Assembly: GCF_000010305.1 (NCBI RefSeq)
Contig: NC_012489.1
Location: forward strand, 1,054,001 to 1,118,000
Reading direction: 5' to 3'
Length of the DNA stretch: 64,000 nucleotides
DNA from: Gemmatimonas aurantiaca T-27
GTDB lineage: Bacteria > Gemmatimonadota > Gemmatimonadetes > Gemmatimonadales > Gemmatimonadaceae
The notes below the pieces were generated by a model, which saw only the letters and a program-made list of their open reading frames with translations, searched no databases and was not told the DNA's origin. The position numbers and the translations under genes are program-made. Position 1 is the first letter of the stretch. Each line of letters begins with the position of its first letter. Shown piece by piece: positions 36,009 through 45,057 of this stretch.

Positions 36009-37024
36009 CCCGTATCGTCCCCACGTCTGATCCGCATCGACCGGATCCGCTGCCGCGCACCGTGTACCGCGCACGGGGCGGTGGCGAGGTCATCGACTGT
36101 CATCCGCGCGAGGTCTCGCAGTTGCTGGCCGAAGGCGGCCCGCTGTGGGTGGACATCGATTCCACGGTGCGATCGCAACACGCGTTGCTCGAAAAGGTAT
36201 TCCACTTCCATCCACTGGCGGTGGAGGACACGCTCAATCCGAATTCCCGCGTCAAGATCGAGGAGTACGAAGGCTTCCTGTTCATCATCATCCGCGGCGT
36301 ATCACTCGCTTCGGGCACGGATGACCCGTACGACCTCGAGACCAAGGATCTGTACTGCTTTCTCGGCTCCAACTACCTCGTGACGGTGCATGCGGGGCCG
36401 ATGGAATCGGTCGATCGCATCTCGGACGTCATCCGACGCTCCCCGGACCTGCTCAACCGCGGCGTGGAGCGCGTGTTACACGCCATCCTCGACGATACCG
36501 TGGATGCGTACTTCCCGATCCTCGAGCAGATCGATGCATTCATCGATGGCCTCGAAGAACGGGTGTTCGTGGAGTTCGACGATACCGCACTGCGCGACCT
36601 GTTCCAGGTGAAGCGGCTGGTGTTGTCGCTGCGGCGCTATCTGCAGCCGTCCCGTGAAGTCATGAACGTGTTGACCAACCGGCCCAGCACGCTGATCACA
36701 CCGGAAGTGCAGATCTATTTCCGGGATATCTACGATCATGTGCTGCGCATCAACGACGCGCTGGACACCTATCGCGAATTGTTGAGCAGTACGATGGACT
36801 CGTACCTCACGCAGGTCTCCAACCGTCTGGGGACCACGACCAAGGCCCTGTCTCTGGTGGCCACGATGTCGCTGCCATTTGTGGTGGTGAGTGGTATGTG
36901 GGGGATGAATTTTTCGCATATTCCGCTGTCGGCATGGCCGCACGGTTTCTGGCTGTTGCTGGTCGTACAACTCGGATTGGGTCTGCTGCTACTTTGTTAT
37001 CTGCGGTGGCGGCGGTGGCTGTGA
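36005..37024 (+). CDS. corA: CorA-family divalent metal transporter
   Basis: 339-residue inner-membrane transporter of Mg or Co. The N-terminal ~270 residues form the cytoplasmic funnel (LWVDIDSTV, HPLAVEDTLN, RVKIEEYEGFLFIIIRGV); the C-terminus has two helices joined by the hallmark GMWGMNF loop (GMN). The end is the basic RWRRWL. GTG 36005 overlaps the HDAC stop (GTGA). Confidence 0.93.
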   Translation: MTRIVPTSDPHRPDPLPRTVYRARGGGEVIDCHPREVSQLLAEGGPLWVDIDSTVRSQHALLEKVFHFHPLAVEDTLNPNSRVKIEEYEGFLFIIIRGVSLASGTDDPYDLETKDLYCFLGSNYLVTVHAGPMESVDRISDVIRRSPDLLNRGVERVLHAILDDTVDAYFPILEQIDAFIDGLEERVFVEFDDTALRDLFQVKRLVLSLRRYLQPSREVMNVLTNRPSTLITPEVQIYFRDIYDHVLRINDALDTYRELLSSTMDSYLTQVSNRLGTTTKALSLVATMSLPFVVVSGMWGMNFSHIPLSAWPHGFWLLLVVQLGLGLLLLCYLRWRRWL

Positions 37025-37032
37025 TGGTGTTT

Positions 37033-37052
37033 CCGGCCGCTGCCGGCTTTTC
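37033..37052 (+). terminator. Terminator-like hairpin after corA
   Basis: CCGGC pairs with GCCGG around CGCT, followed by CTTTTCTCC, 18 bases before the kinase ATG. The stem is short. Confidence 0.5.
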
Positions 37053-37069
37053 TCCTCTACCGGTGCGCG

Positions 37070-38068
37070 ATGTTCTGCCCTGACTGCGGGACCTGGAATC
37101 GAGCGGCGGCGGCCAAATGCACGCGCTGTGGTTCGCCGTTGCCAGAAGTCTCGGCGCCGCCCATCGACATTCCCGATGAGGAACTGCGCGAGCTGCGCCA
37201 CGCCACCGGAAACCGATACACGGTGGTGAAGCGCCTCGGCAGCGGCGGTATGGCGCATGTCTATCTCGCACGCCATGCCGTGCTCGGGCGTCCGCTGGTG
37301 ATCAAAGTGCTGCACCGCACCTTGGCCCAGGAGGCGGAAATGCGTGAGCGCTTCCGACGGGAAGCCGAAGCCGCCGCGCGGCTGGTGCATCCGTACATCT
37401 GCGCCATCGCCGACATGGGCACCTCGGGCGACATCGAGTACCTGGCCATGCCGTACTACGCCGGTGGGTCACTGGCCGACCTGCTGTCGCGTCGCAAAAC
37501 GGTCAGCGCTTCAACGGCCGCGTCCATTGCGGTGCAGGTGGCCAGTGGGCTCGACTATGCGCATCGCCATGGGGTGGTGCACCGCGACATCAAGCCCGAC
37601 AATATCCTCTTCGACGAAGATGGCAATGTCGCGCTCACCGATTTTGGTATCGCCACTGCCCGATTCCATGGTCGTCTGACAGCGAGTGGCCGCGCGATGG
37701 GTACGCCACACTACATGTCGCCTGAACAGGCCATGGGGCGTCTGGTGGACGGTCGCAGTGATTTATACGCGGTCGGGCTCCTGCTGTACGAGATGCTGCT
37801 TGGCCATCCGCCGTTCGATGGGGAAGACTCCTACGCGGTGGGGTACAAACACGTGCACGAAACACCCCTCGCACCGGATCAGGTGGACACCCGCGTGCCG
37901 GCAGCACTCAGTGCGATCGTGATGAAGTGCCTCAACAAGCAGGCCGCCGAACGATACGATCGTGGGTTCGAGCTCGCCGACGCGCTGGTGCAGTTTCTCT
38001 CCGCCGGCGGGGGCCTGGACTACCGGAACGCGCGCATCGCACGCGCCACCGGTCTGACACCGCTCTGA
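37070..38068 (+). CDS. Soluble Ser/Thr protein kinase with N-terminal zinc ribbon
   Basis: 332 residues. Cys3, Cys6, Cys17 and Cys20 (CPDC...CTRC) form a zinc ribbon. A complete Hanks-type kinase domain runs from about residue 49: glycine loop GSGGMAHVY, Lys79 in VIKVL, HRDIKPDNILFD, DFG, GTPHYMSPEQ and SDLYAVGLLLYE. There is no transmembrane segment or extracellular PASTA domain, so it is cytoplasmic. A PP2C phosphatase is encoded at 55201-56403 but not adjacent. Confidence 0.93.
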   Translation: MFCPDCGTWNRAAAAKCTRCGSPLPEVSAPPIDIPDEELRELRHATGNRYTVVKRLGSGGMAHVYLARHAVLGRPLVIKVLHRTLAQEAEMRERFRREAEAAARLVHPYICAIADMGTSGDIEYLAMPYYAGGSLADLLSRRKTVSASTAASIAVQVASGLDYAHRHGVVHRDIKPDNILFDEDGNVALTDFGIATARFHGRLTASGRAMGTPHYMSPEQAMGRLVDGRSDLYAVGLLLYEMLLGHPPFDGEDSYAVGYKHVHETPLAPDQVDTRVPAALSAIVMKCLNKQAAERYDRGFELADALVQFLSAGGGLDYRNARIARATGLTPL

Positions 38069-38110
38069 TCTTCGTACGTCCTCTTTCGCCCACTCCGACT
38101 CGCGCCGCTC

Positions 38111-39142
38111 ATGCAGTTGCTCGCTGAAATCGTCACGGTTCACACGAAACACCCGTTCATCATCGCCCGCGGTGGACAGAGCGAGTATCAGGTGGTGTGG
38201 GTGCGCCTGATCGATGCGGATGGGGCGGAAGGGTGGGGCGAGGCATCGCCCAGCAAGTACTACGGAGAAACCGCCGACACCGTGATGGTGGCGCTGCAGC
38301 GATTTGCGCCGGTACTGGCTGGTGCGGATGCGTGGTCCATCGAGGCCATCGAGCGCGAGCTGGAGAAGGCTATGCGGTGGAACGCCGCCGCCCGCTGCGC
38401 CGTGAGCGCGGCGTTGCACGATCTGGCGGCGCGCCGTCTTGGCGTACCGTTGTGGAAGATGTGGGGACTCGATCGCCAGGCCACGCCGATTTCGAGTTTC
38501 ACCATTGGCATTGCCCCCGATGCGGCCACGTTGCGCGCACGGGTACGTGAAGCCGCGCACTACCCGCTGCTCAAGATCAAGCTCGGTTCATCGTGGGATC
38601 GTGAGGTGCTGCGCATCGTGCGCGAGGAAGCACCCAAGGCTCAGTTGCGCGTGGACGCCAACGCCGCGTGGACGGCCAAGCAGGCGCTCGGCATGCTGGA
38701 CGTGCTGAACGAAGTGGGCGTGGACATGCTGGAGCAGCCACTGCCACCCCAGGAATTGGCCGGACTGCGCTTCGTGCGCGAGCGGTCGAACATTCCGGTG
38801 GTGGCCGATGAATCCTGCCTGGTGGCCAGCGACATCCCGAAGCTCGAGGGTATTGTCGACGGCGTGAACATCAAGCTGGCCAAGTGTGGCTCCCTGCGCG
38901 AAGCGCTGCGCATGATTGCCGTGGCACGTGCGCATGGGATGCGCGTCATGTGCGGTTGCATGATCGAAACCACGCTCGGCATCGCGGCCGCGGCACACTT
39001 CTCGCCACTGCTCGACGACGCAGACCTCGACGGCGCGGCGTTGCTGTCCGACGATCCGTTCGATGGTCCCGGCATCCCCGACGGACGTGTGGTGCTCGGC
39101 GATGCGCCGGGGCTCGGTGTCACCCGACGTGCCGGGAACTGA
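38111..39142 (+). CDS. Dipeptide (L-Ala-D/L-Glu) epimerase, enolase superfamily
   Basis: 343 residues. Acid-base Lys in LLKIKLGSSWD, metal ligands in LRVDANAAW, EQPLPPQE and VVADES, second Lys in VNIKLAKCGSLREAL, and GCMIETTLGIAAAAH-F near the C-terminus with DLDG-type end: the L-Ala-D/L-Glu epimerase pattern. It would recycle murein tripeptide-derived L-Ala-D-Glu to L-Ala-L-Glu, matching the murQ-anmK-nagZ genes downstream. Other dipeptide substrates are possible. ATG 38111; priA overlaps its last 14 bases. Confidence 0.88.
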   Translation: MQLLAEIVTVHTKHPFIIARGGQSEYQVVWVRLIDADGAEGWGEASPSKYYGETADTVMVALQRFAPVLAGADAWSIEAIERELEKAMRWNAAARCAVSAALHDLAARRLGVPLWKMWGLDRQATPISSFTIGIAPDAATLRARVREAAHYPLLKIKLGSSWDREVLRIVREEAPKAQLRVDANAAWTAKQALGMLDVLNEVGVDMLEQPLPPQELAGLRFVRERSNIPVVADESCLVASDIPKLEGIVDGVNIKLAKCGSLREALRMIAVARAHGMRVMCGCMIETTLGIAAAAHFSPLLDDADLDGAALLSDDPFDGPGIPDGRVVLGDAPGLGVTRRAGN

Positions 39143-41432
39143 TTCCGATACTCCGCGCTGCATAGAAGTTGCACTCGCGGTTCCGCTCTTTCGCACCTTC
39201 ACCTACACGGTGCCCGCGGGCATCGCGTGGCCGGTGGCGGTGGGAAGTCGGGTGCTCGTGCCATTCCGCAATCGGGCCGAGATTGGCATCTGTCTGGGGC
39301 CCGGCACTGCACCGGAAGGCGTACGTCTCAAGCCCATTGTGTCGGTGGTGGACAGCGAACCCTCGCTGCCAGGACCGCTGATCGATACGGCGCAGTGGAT
39401 TGCCGATTGGTACGCGGCGCCCATCGGACTCACGCTGCGTGGCATGTTGCCCACGTTGCTGCTGCAGACAAAAACGCCCACACCGAGGGCAAAAACCCAA
39501 CGCGTGGTGCGTGTGGTGCAGGAGCTGCCCTCGCTGTTGCAGCGTGAACAGACCTTTGCGCGGGCCAGGCAGCAGCGCGTGGTGTATGACTTGCTCGAAG
39601 CGCAGGGCGGCGTAGCGCCTGTCGATGCGCTACTCGTGCAAGCCAACTGCACGGCCGGCGTGATCGTGGCCATGGTCAAACGTGGCATCGTGGAAGTGAA
39701 GCAGGAGGTGGTGGAACGCGATCCGTTTGCCAATCGGGCCGGTGTGGCACCACCACCGGAACCGAGTGCGTCGCAGCGCGCGGCGATTGCTGCGATTCTG
39801 GCCGGTGATCCCGGTCAGGTGTTTCTGCTGCACGGCATCACGGGCAGCGGCAAGACGCTGGTGTATATCGAGGTCCTCCGTGCCGTGCTGCAGCAGCCGG
39901 GTCGTACGGCCATCGTGCTCGTGCCCGAGATCGCCCTCACCTCACAAACGGTCGATCGCTTCCGGGGAGCATTCGGCGACAGTGTAGCCGTGCTGCATTC
40001 GGCACTCAGTGATGGCGAACGACTCGACGCGTGGCAATCACTGCGCCGCGGTGAACGTCGCATCGCCGTGGGCGCACGCTCGGCGCTGTTCGCTCCGCTC
40101 GAGCGTGTGGGCGTGGTGATCGTCGACGAAGAACACGAAGGCAGCTACAAGCAGGCCGAAACGCCCCGCTATCATGCACGCGAGGCCGCCATTGTGCGTG
40201 CGCGTGCCGAGGGGGCACTGGTGGTACTCGGCAGTGCCACGCCGAGTCTCGAGAGTTGGGAGCGTGCCAATCGAGGACAGGCCACGCGGCTCACGCTTCC
40301 TGATCGGGCTGGTGGGGCATCATTGCCGCCGGTGCAACTCGTGGACATGCGCGCTGTGACGAAGATCGAGCGAGCCGGCCGTGCGCCACACGCGCCCTAC
40401 GATCCGATGCTCGGTGTGCTGAGTCCCGCGCTGCTGAAGGCCATCGAGTCACGCATGGTGCGCGGAGAACAAACGCTGTTGCTGCTCAACCGGCGCGGAT
40501 ATGCGGCCTATCTGCAATGCCATGCGTGCGGTGATGTGCAGGTGTGCCCGCATTGCAGCATTTCGCTCACCTATCACCGCGTTCCGGAAGCACTGATCTG
40601 TCACTACTGCCAGTATCAGGCCGTCGTGCCCACGCACTGCGCACATTGTGGCACCGAATCCATCAGGCGTCGGGGCATGGGCACGCAGCAGGTGGAACGG
40701 CTGGTCGCTGAGCGGTTCCCCGAGGCCCGCATCGCGCGCATGGATGTGGACACCACCAGCGGCAAGTGGGCGCACACGCAGATCCTCGATCGGGTCGGGC
40801 GCGGTGAAGTGGATATCCTGCTCGGCACGCAGATGATCGCGAAAGGACTCGACTTCCCGAACGTCACGTTGGTCGGTGTGGTCGATGCCGATACCGGGCT
40901 CAATCTGCCGGATTTTCGCGCATCCGAACGCACGTTTCAGCTCCTGAGTCAGGTGGCCGGGCGCGCGGGACGCGGTCCCAAGGGCGGCGAGGTGATCGTG
41001 CAGACCCGCATGCCCGACGCACACGCGGTGCGCCACGCACTCACGCACGACTACCTCGGCTTTGTGCAGGAAGAGCTCGAGGCGAGACAGGTACCTGCGT
41101 ATCCACCGTTTGTCGGGATCGCGAATGTGGTGGTGAGTGGTACTCACCAGCACCTGGTGGCCGAGGCGGCGATTGCGGCGGCGGTATGGGTACGCGCGCT
41201 GTTGGAGCGCCACGCCATTGCGGGGGTGTCCATTGTTGGGCCGGCACCATGTCCCATCGATCGCATCAAGGACCGCTGGCGCTGGCATTTCCTCGTGAAG
41301 ACGGCGCAGCCGCGATTGCTCACGCGTCTGGCGCGCTATGTCGCCGAACGGGCGCCCGTGGGTACCGATGCCGCGCATCGCACGGCGGATGTGCGTCTCG
41401 TGGTCGATCGCGATCCGGTGTCGCTGCTGTAG
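39129..41432 (+). CDS. priA: Primosomal protein N' (replication restart helicase)
   Basis: 767 residues. An N-terminal DNA-binding domain (VALAVPLFRTFTYTVP) precedes the helicase: Walker A GITGSGKTLVY, VLVPEIALT, DEEHEGSYKQ, GSATPSLES, and a zinc module with eight Cys (CHACGDVQVCPHC and CHYCQY..THCAHCG), GTQMIAKGLDFPNVTLVGVV-DAD and QVAGRAGRG. Start GTG 39129 lies inside the epimerase end; the reading from 39063 is not supported. Confidence 0.95.
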   Translation: MPGTDSDTPRCIEVALAVPLFRTFTYTVPAGIAWPVAVGSRVLVPFRNRAEIGICLGPGTAPEGVRLKPIVSVVDSEPSLPGPLIDTAQWIADWYAAPIGLTLRGMLPTLLLQTKTPTPRAKTQRVVRVVQELPSLLQREQTFARARQQRVVYDLLEAQGGVAPVDALLVQANCTAGVIVAMVKRGIVEVKQEVVERDPFANRAGVAPPPEPSASQRAAIAAILAGDPGQVFLLHGITGSGKTLVYIEVLRAVLQQPGRTAIVLVPEIALTSQTVDRFRGAFGDSVAVLHSALSDGERLDAWQSLRRGERRIAVGARSALFAPLERVGVVIVDEEHEGSYKQAETPRYHAREAAIVRARAEGALVVLGSATPSLESWERANRGQATRLTLPDRAGGASLPPVQLVDMRAVTKIERAGRAPHAPYDPMLGVLSPALLKAIESRMVRGEQTLLLLNRRGYAAYLQCHACGDVQVCPHCSISLTYHRVPEALICHYCQYQAVVPTHCAHCGTESIRRRGMGTQQVERLVAERFPEARIARMDVDTTSGKWAHTQILDRVGRGEVDILLGTQMIAKGLDFPNVTLVGVVDADTGLNLPDFRASERTFQLLSQVAGRAGRGPKGGEVIVQTRMPDAHAVRHALTHDYLGFVQEELEARQVPAYPPFVGIANVVVSGTHQHLVAEAAIAAAVWVRALLERHAIAGVSIVGPAPCPIDRIKDRWRWHFLVKTAQPRLLTRLARYVAERAPVGTDAAHRTADVRLVVDRDPVSLL

Positions 41433-41485
41433 GTCCGTGTAGGCCTCCGGCCGACCCGCCGTGGTTGGTGCCGATGGGTCGTGTG

Positions 41486-41491
41486 TAGATT
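41486..41491 (+). promoter_or_regulatory. -10 box (TAGATT) abutting the aminotransferase start
   Basis: TAGATT ends five bases before ATG 41497. TTGGTG (41465-41470) is a possible -35 at a short 15-base spacing. No Shine-Dalgarno is present. Confidence 0.45.
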
Positions 41492-41496
41492 GCAGC

Positions 41497-42648
41497 ATGA
41501 CTCACACGCTCTCCAAAATTCCGCCTTACGTCTTCTACGAACTCGACGCCCGCCGTGCCAGGCACCGTGCGGCGGGGAAGACGCTGATCGATGTCGGTAT
41601 CGGTAGTCCTGATGGACCGATCCCGTCGGTGGTGGTGGAGACGATGCAGCGTGTGGCCGCCGATCGGGCCCTGAGCGGATATCCGTACTTTCAGGCACAC
41701 CCCACCTTTACGGCCGCCGTGACCGGCTACATGCAGTCACGATTCCAGGTGGCATTGGATCCGGCGCGTGAGGTGTTGGCGCTGGCCGGTTCGAAGGAAG
41801 GCATCGCCGAGTTGGTGCTCTCGCACGCCGAACCGGGTGACGTGGTGCTGGTGCCCGAGGTGTACTACCCGGTGTATGCGCGCTCCACGCTGTTGGCTGG
41901 AGCCGAACCCGTGTTCGTGCCTTTCCTCGCCGATGGCCGTCTCGATCTGGACGCCATCACACCGGATCAGGCACGCCGCGCGCGGGTGATGATCATCAAC
42001 TACCCGGGCAACCCCACCACCACATCGGTCACGCTCGACGAATTGGCGCGGTATGTGGCGTTTGCCGAACAACACGACATTCTGCTGCTGTCCGACCTGG
42101 CCTACAGCGAGTTGTCGTTCGATGGCTATGTGGTGCCCAGCGTGTTGCAGGTGCCGGGCGCATCGCGGGTGGCGGTCGAGACCCACACCTGCAGCAAGAG
42201 CTTCAACATGGCCGGTGTGCGTATTGCGTTTGTGGCGGGCAAGCAGGAGGCCATTGCCCGTCTCGATGCCTATCGCTCCAACATCGGGTACGGCGTATCG
42301 ACGCTGTCGCAGTTGGCTGGAGCCACGGCGTTTGCGCATGCCGCTGAGTTGGTGCCTCCCATCGTGACAGAATATCGCGCGCGTCGGGATCGACTGGTGG
42401 CGGCCATGCGCGCTGGCGGCTGGGATGTGGCATCACCCGCCGCCACGATGTACCTGTGGCTCGATGTGCCCGCCGGATTCGACGACTGGGGCTGGGTGGA
42501 CGCCCTGATGGCCGGTCCTGGTGTGGTGGTGACACCAGGCATCGCGTTTGGTGACGCGGGGCGTGGGAAATTCCGCGTATCGTTGGTGCAAAACGGGGAT
42601 ACACTGGCCGCTGCGGCGGCCGGCATCACGTCCACCGTGCCCGCCTGA
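41497..42648 (+). CDS. Class I/II aminotransferase (LL-diaminopimelate-aminotransferase-like)
   Basis: 383-residue PLP enzyme. Seen: LIDVGIGSPDGP, GYPYFQAHP, GSKEGIAELVLSHAEPGDVV-LVPEVYYPVY, the PLP-site motif NYPGNPTT, SDLAYSELSFDG, and the Schiff-base Lys in HTCSKSFNMAGVRIAF. Layout and GSKEGI suggest the LL-DAP aminotransferase or a close relative; exact substrate is not settled. A DapA-family gene at 14574 is the only other lysine/DAP-like gene seen. A bidirectional terminator follows. Confidence 0.85.
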   Translation: MTHTLSKIPPYVFYELDARRARHRAAGKTLIDVGIGSPDGPIPSVVVETMQRVAADRALSGYPYFQAHPTFTAAVTGYMQSRFQVALDPAREVLALAGSKEGIAELVLSHAEPGDVVLVPEVYYPVYARSTLLAGAEPVFVPFLADGRLDLDAITPDQARRARVMIINYPGNPTTTSVTLDELARYVAFAEQHDILLLSDLAYSELSFDGYVVPSVLQVPGASRVAVETHTCSKSFNMAGVRIAFVAGKQEAIARLDAYRSNIGYGVSTLSQLAGATAFAHAAELVPPIVTEYRARRDRLVAAMRAGGWDVASPAATMYLWLDVPAGFDDWGWVDALMAGPGVVVTPGIAFGDAGRGKFRVSLVQNGDTLAAAAAGITSTVPA

Positions 42649-42678
42649 TCCTTGTCGGCCGCATCGTGGGGATACGAC

Positions 42679-42708
42679 AAAGGGGCTCACCGTGTGAGCC
42701 CCTTTTCG
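42679..42708. terminator. Bidirectional terminator
   Basis: AAAGGGGCTCAC pairs with GTGAGCCCCTTT (12 bases) around a three-base loop; T runs occur on both strands. It separates the convergent aminotransferase and YceI genes. Confidence 0.92.
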
Positions 42709-42730
42709 TTCGTTGCGCGATGATCAGCGA

Positions 42731-43321
42731 TTATTTCGCGGGCGCCGGGGTGGGCTCCTTGAGCGCGATATCCCACTGCACCTGCACCTCGTTCTCGATC
42801 GGATTCACGGCGCTGTCGTACGTCACGCCGAAGTCCTTGCGCAGCAGGGTGAACTGGCCGCGGAATCGTCCTGCGCCTTTCTCGTAAAACACCACTGTCG
42901 CCGGCACCGTGATGCGCTTGGTCACGCCACGCACGGTGAGATCACCCACCACGTCCACCTTGTTGGCCGCGGTCGATGTCACGCTGACCGACTTGAACGT
43001 GATGGTCGGGTACTTGGCCACATCGAAGAAGTCGGGGCTGCGCAGGTGATTGTCGCGCATTTCCACCCGGGTGTTGATGCTCGCGGCTTCGATGGTGATG
43101 GATACCGATGACGCGGCCGCGTTGGCGGCGTCGATCTTCACGTCGGCGTCCCACTTGCCGAAGTAGCCATGCGCGCTGAGCATGCGGGAGTCGGCCACGA
43201 AGTTGATCTCACTGTGGGCCTTGTCGATGACATGCGGCTTGGCCTCGGGCAGCGGGCGGGCCGCGACGAGCATCGGGAGCGCCAACACAGCGGCGGCGCG
43301 GGCAAACGGAGCAGAGAACAC
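42731..43321 (-). CDS. YceI-family periplasmic protein
   Basis: 196 residues with a signal peptide (MFSAPFARAAAVLALPMLVA). The mature part is the YceI lipocalin-like barrel that binds isoprenoid-like lipids: VIDKAHSEINFVADSRMLSA-HGYFG at the start, then DNHLRSPDFFDVAKYPTITF-KS, GDLTVRGVTKRITVP and FGVTYDS. Start GTG 43321 with GAGGAA upstream. Divergent from the acidic protein. Confidence 0.92.
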   Translation of the reverse strand: MFSAPFARAAAVLALPMLVAARPLPEAKPHVIDKAHSEINFVADSRMLSAHGYFGKWDADVKIDAANAAASSVSITIEAASINTRVEMRDNHLRSPDFFDVAKYPTITFKSVSVTSTAANKVDVVGDLTVRGVTKRITVPATVVFYEKGAGRFRGQFTLLRKDFGVTYDSAVNPIENEVQVQWDIALKEPTPAPAK

Positions 43322-43356
43322 GGATTCCTCGGGATTGGTAGAAGTCCAAACGGTAA

Positions 43357-43385
43357 TTGTTTGGGCAGTAGTATAGAACTAAGAT
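43357..43385 (+). promoter_or_regulatory. Promoter in the AT-rich divergent spacer
   Basis: TTGTTT, a 17-base spacer and TAAGAT form a good promoter on the plus strand for the acidic-protein gene; transcription would start about 43392. On the other strand TATACT-like bases (from 43375) could serve the YceI gene. This 71-base spacer is far more AT-rich than its surroundings. Confidence 0.55.
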
Positions 43386-43551
43386 AAACTAGTTGCTGTG
43401 CAACGCAAGTGGCTGCTCACGTGGTGGTTGGTTCGGGGCACAGCGGGCTTCAGCGCCCTGCTATCTTCCAGATTCTTGCCGTGCCCGCTGGATGGGCCCG
43501 GCGACTGGTCTGTTGGCCAGTCTTTCGCCGATAAACGCTCCGCCCGCATCC

Positions 43552-44502
43552 GTGTCCGACGACGTTCTGCATACCGATTCTCAGCCAGTGGCGGCCAGTC
43601 TCCCCGATCGCGCCGACGCGCCCGTTTCGGAGGTCACTGAGCGTTTCTTGCGGGCGGTCATCGCGGAAATCCCCGTGGAGCGCATCGAGGAACTGCACCT
43701 GTTCTCTCCGCTTCGGCAGGGCACGCTCGAGACCGGGATTGCGGTGATCGCGCTGCGTGCCTCGGCGCCGGTCGCTCAGGCCGATGGGGAAGACGACGTC
43801 AATGCGGCGCCGGAGCTGCCGTTTGCCGACGCCGACGCCGTGGAGGCGATCGAAGACACGCTGACCGAGTTCGTTGCCGATGACATCATCGTGGTCGATG
43901 CCATCGTGGAGTCGGTGATCGATGATGTTGCGGGCGATGACGCCGCGGACGAAAGCCTCGCCGGTGAGGTGACCGTCGATGCCGACGCCACGGGTGAACC
44001 GGCGGTGGCCGAAGACGTGATCGCGGACAACCTCGTGATCGAAGAGGCCGTTGTCGAAGTCATCGAGGAAGAGAGCCCTTACGCCGACGAACCGATCGTC
44101 GGCGTGGATCCCGCCACGGTCGCTGATGATGTCGTTGACGACGTCGATGCTGATGTCGTCGCCGCCGACGCGAGCGCGAACGAGGTCCATCTCCCCGATG
44201 CCACCGGCACCCCGGAAGACGAAGACGGAAGCGAGGCTGAAGCGGCAATCGTGCTGGCGGTGGAAGTCGCACCGCGCCCACCGCGTCACACCGTCTACAC
44301 GGCACGTTATCGCTACATCATCAAGGGGCCCGAGCGCGGCAAGTGGGAATCGAGCGTGAAGGCCGAAGCAGACGCGCCGCTCATCACCGTGGAGACGGTG
44401 GTGCGTGGGGTGCAGCGACGCGCAGGTGAAGAATCGGAGATCGTGCGATACTCGGGAGCTCAGATCGCACGTGCACTCCGTATCACGCTACCGGTGGCGT
44501 AG
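43552..44502 (+). CDS. Highly acidic low-complexity protein, unknown function
   Basis: Not recognised. Counted from GTG 43552 it has 316 residues: about 1-75 have a mixed composition (VTERFLRAVIAEIPVERIEE-LHLFSPLRQG), then roughly residues 80-230 are Asp/Glu/Ala/Val-rich with repeated DDV/ADA/VIE units, and the C-terminal ~75 residues are basic and beta-like (HTVYTARYRYIIKGPERGKW, ending ARALRITLPV). A longer reading starts at TTG 43393, where the promoter points; its first 53 codons are Cys/Trp/Arg-rich and look non-coding. No signal peptide. Five bases later the Fur-family gene begins, so they may be one unit. Confidence 0.65.
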   Translation: MSDDVLHTDSQPVAASLPDRADAPVSEVTERFLRAVIAEIPVERIEELHLFSPLRQGTLETGIAVIALRASAPVAQADGEDDVNAAPELPFADADAVEAIEDTLTEFVADDIIVVDAIVESVIDDVAGDDAADESLAGEVTVDADATGEPAVAEDVIADNLVIEEAVVEVIEEESPYADEPIVGVDPATVADDVVDDVDADVVAADASANEVHLPDATGTPEDEDGSEAEAAIVLAVEVAPRPPRHTVYTARYRYIIKGPERGKWESSVKAEADAPLITVETVVRGVQRRAGEESEIVRYSGAQIARALRITLPVA

Positions 44503-44507
44503 CTCGC

Positions 44508-44996
44508 ATGGCCGGACACGGTGACGCAGCGCATGCCCAGGCGGATGCGGCGGCCATTGCGGCCGACCGCAGTGCGTTTCGTGCGTTCCTGCGCGACCAC
44601 AATCTGCCGGCCACGTCGCAACGTCTGGCCATTGCCGATGTGGTGCTTGGCACCGATCGCCACCTGTCGGCGGAAGAGATCGCCGCTGAGCTGAAAATGA
44701 CGGGTGCCACGGCCGGTACGGCCACGGTGTATCGCACGCTCGAAGTGCTGGTGCGCAGTGGCCTCGTGGTGGAGCGCGATTTTGGTGAGGGCTTCAAGCG
44801 TTATGAAGCCTCACGCGGCGTGCCCAATCACGAGCACCTCATCTGCACCATGTGCGGCAAGGTCACCGAGTTTCGCGATGAACGACTCGAGCGCATGACC
44901 ACCCTGCTCGCAGAGGCGCACGACTTCTCGCGTCAGCGCCATCGGTTGGTGATTTACGGGCTCTGTGGAAGCTGTCGACGGGGCAATAGCCGGTAA
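44508..44996 (+). CDS. Fur-family metal-responsive repressor
   Basis: 162 residues: winged helix (ATSQRLAIADVVLGTDRHLS, TATVYRTLEVLVRSGLVVER) and dimer/metal domain with NHEHLICTMCGKVTEF and the C-terminal CGSC, the structural zinc site. Fur, PerR and Zur cannot be separated by sight. It starts ATG 44508, five bases after the acidic protein. Confidence 0.9.
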   Translation: MAGHGDAAHAQADAAAIAADRSAFRAFLRDHNLPATSQRLAIADVVLGTDRHLSAEEIAAELKMTGATAGTATVYRTLEVLVRSGLVVERDFGEGFKRYEASRGVPNHEHLICTMCGKVTEFRDERLERMTTLLAEAHDFSRQRHRLVIYGLCGSCRRGNSR

Positions 44997-45057
44997 CGGC
45001 TGCCCCTGTCTTTGCGCGTCCCCCACAGACTCCTTTTTCATTTCATCGATACGACTC

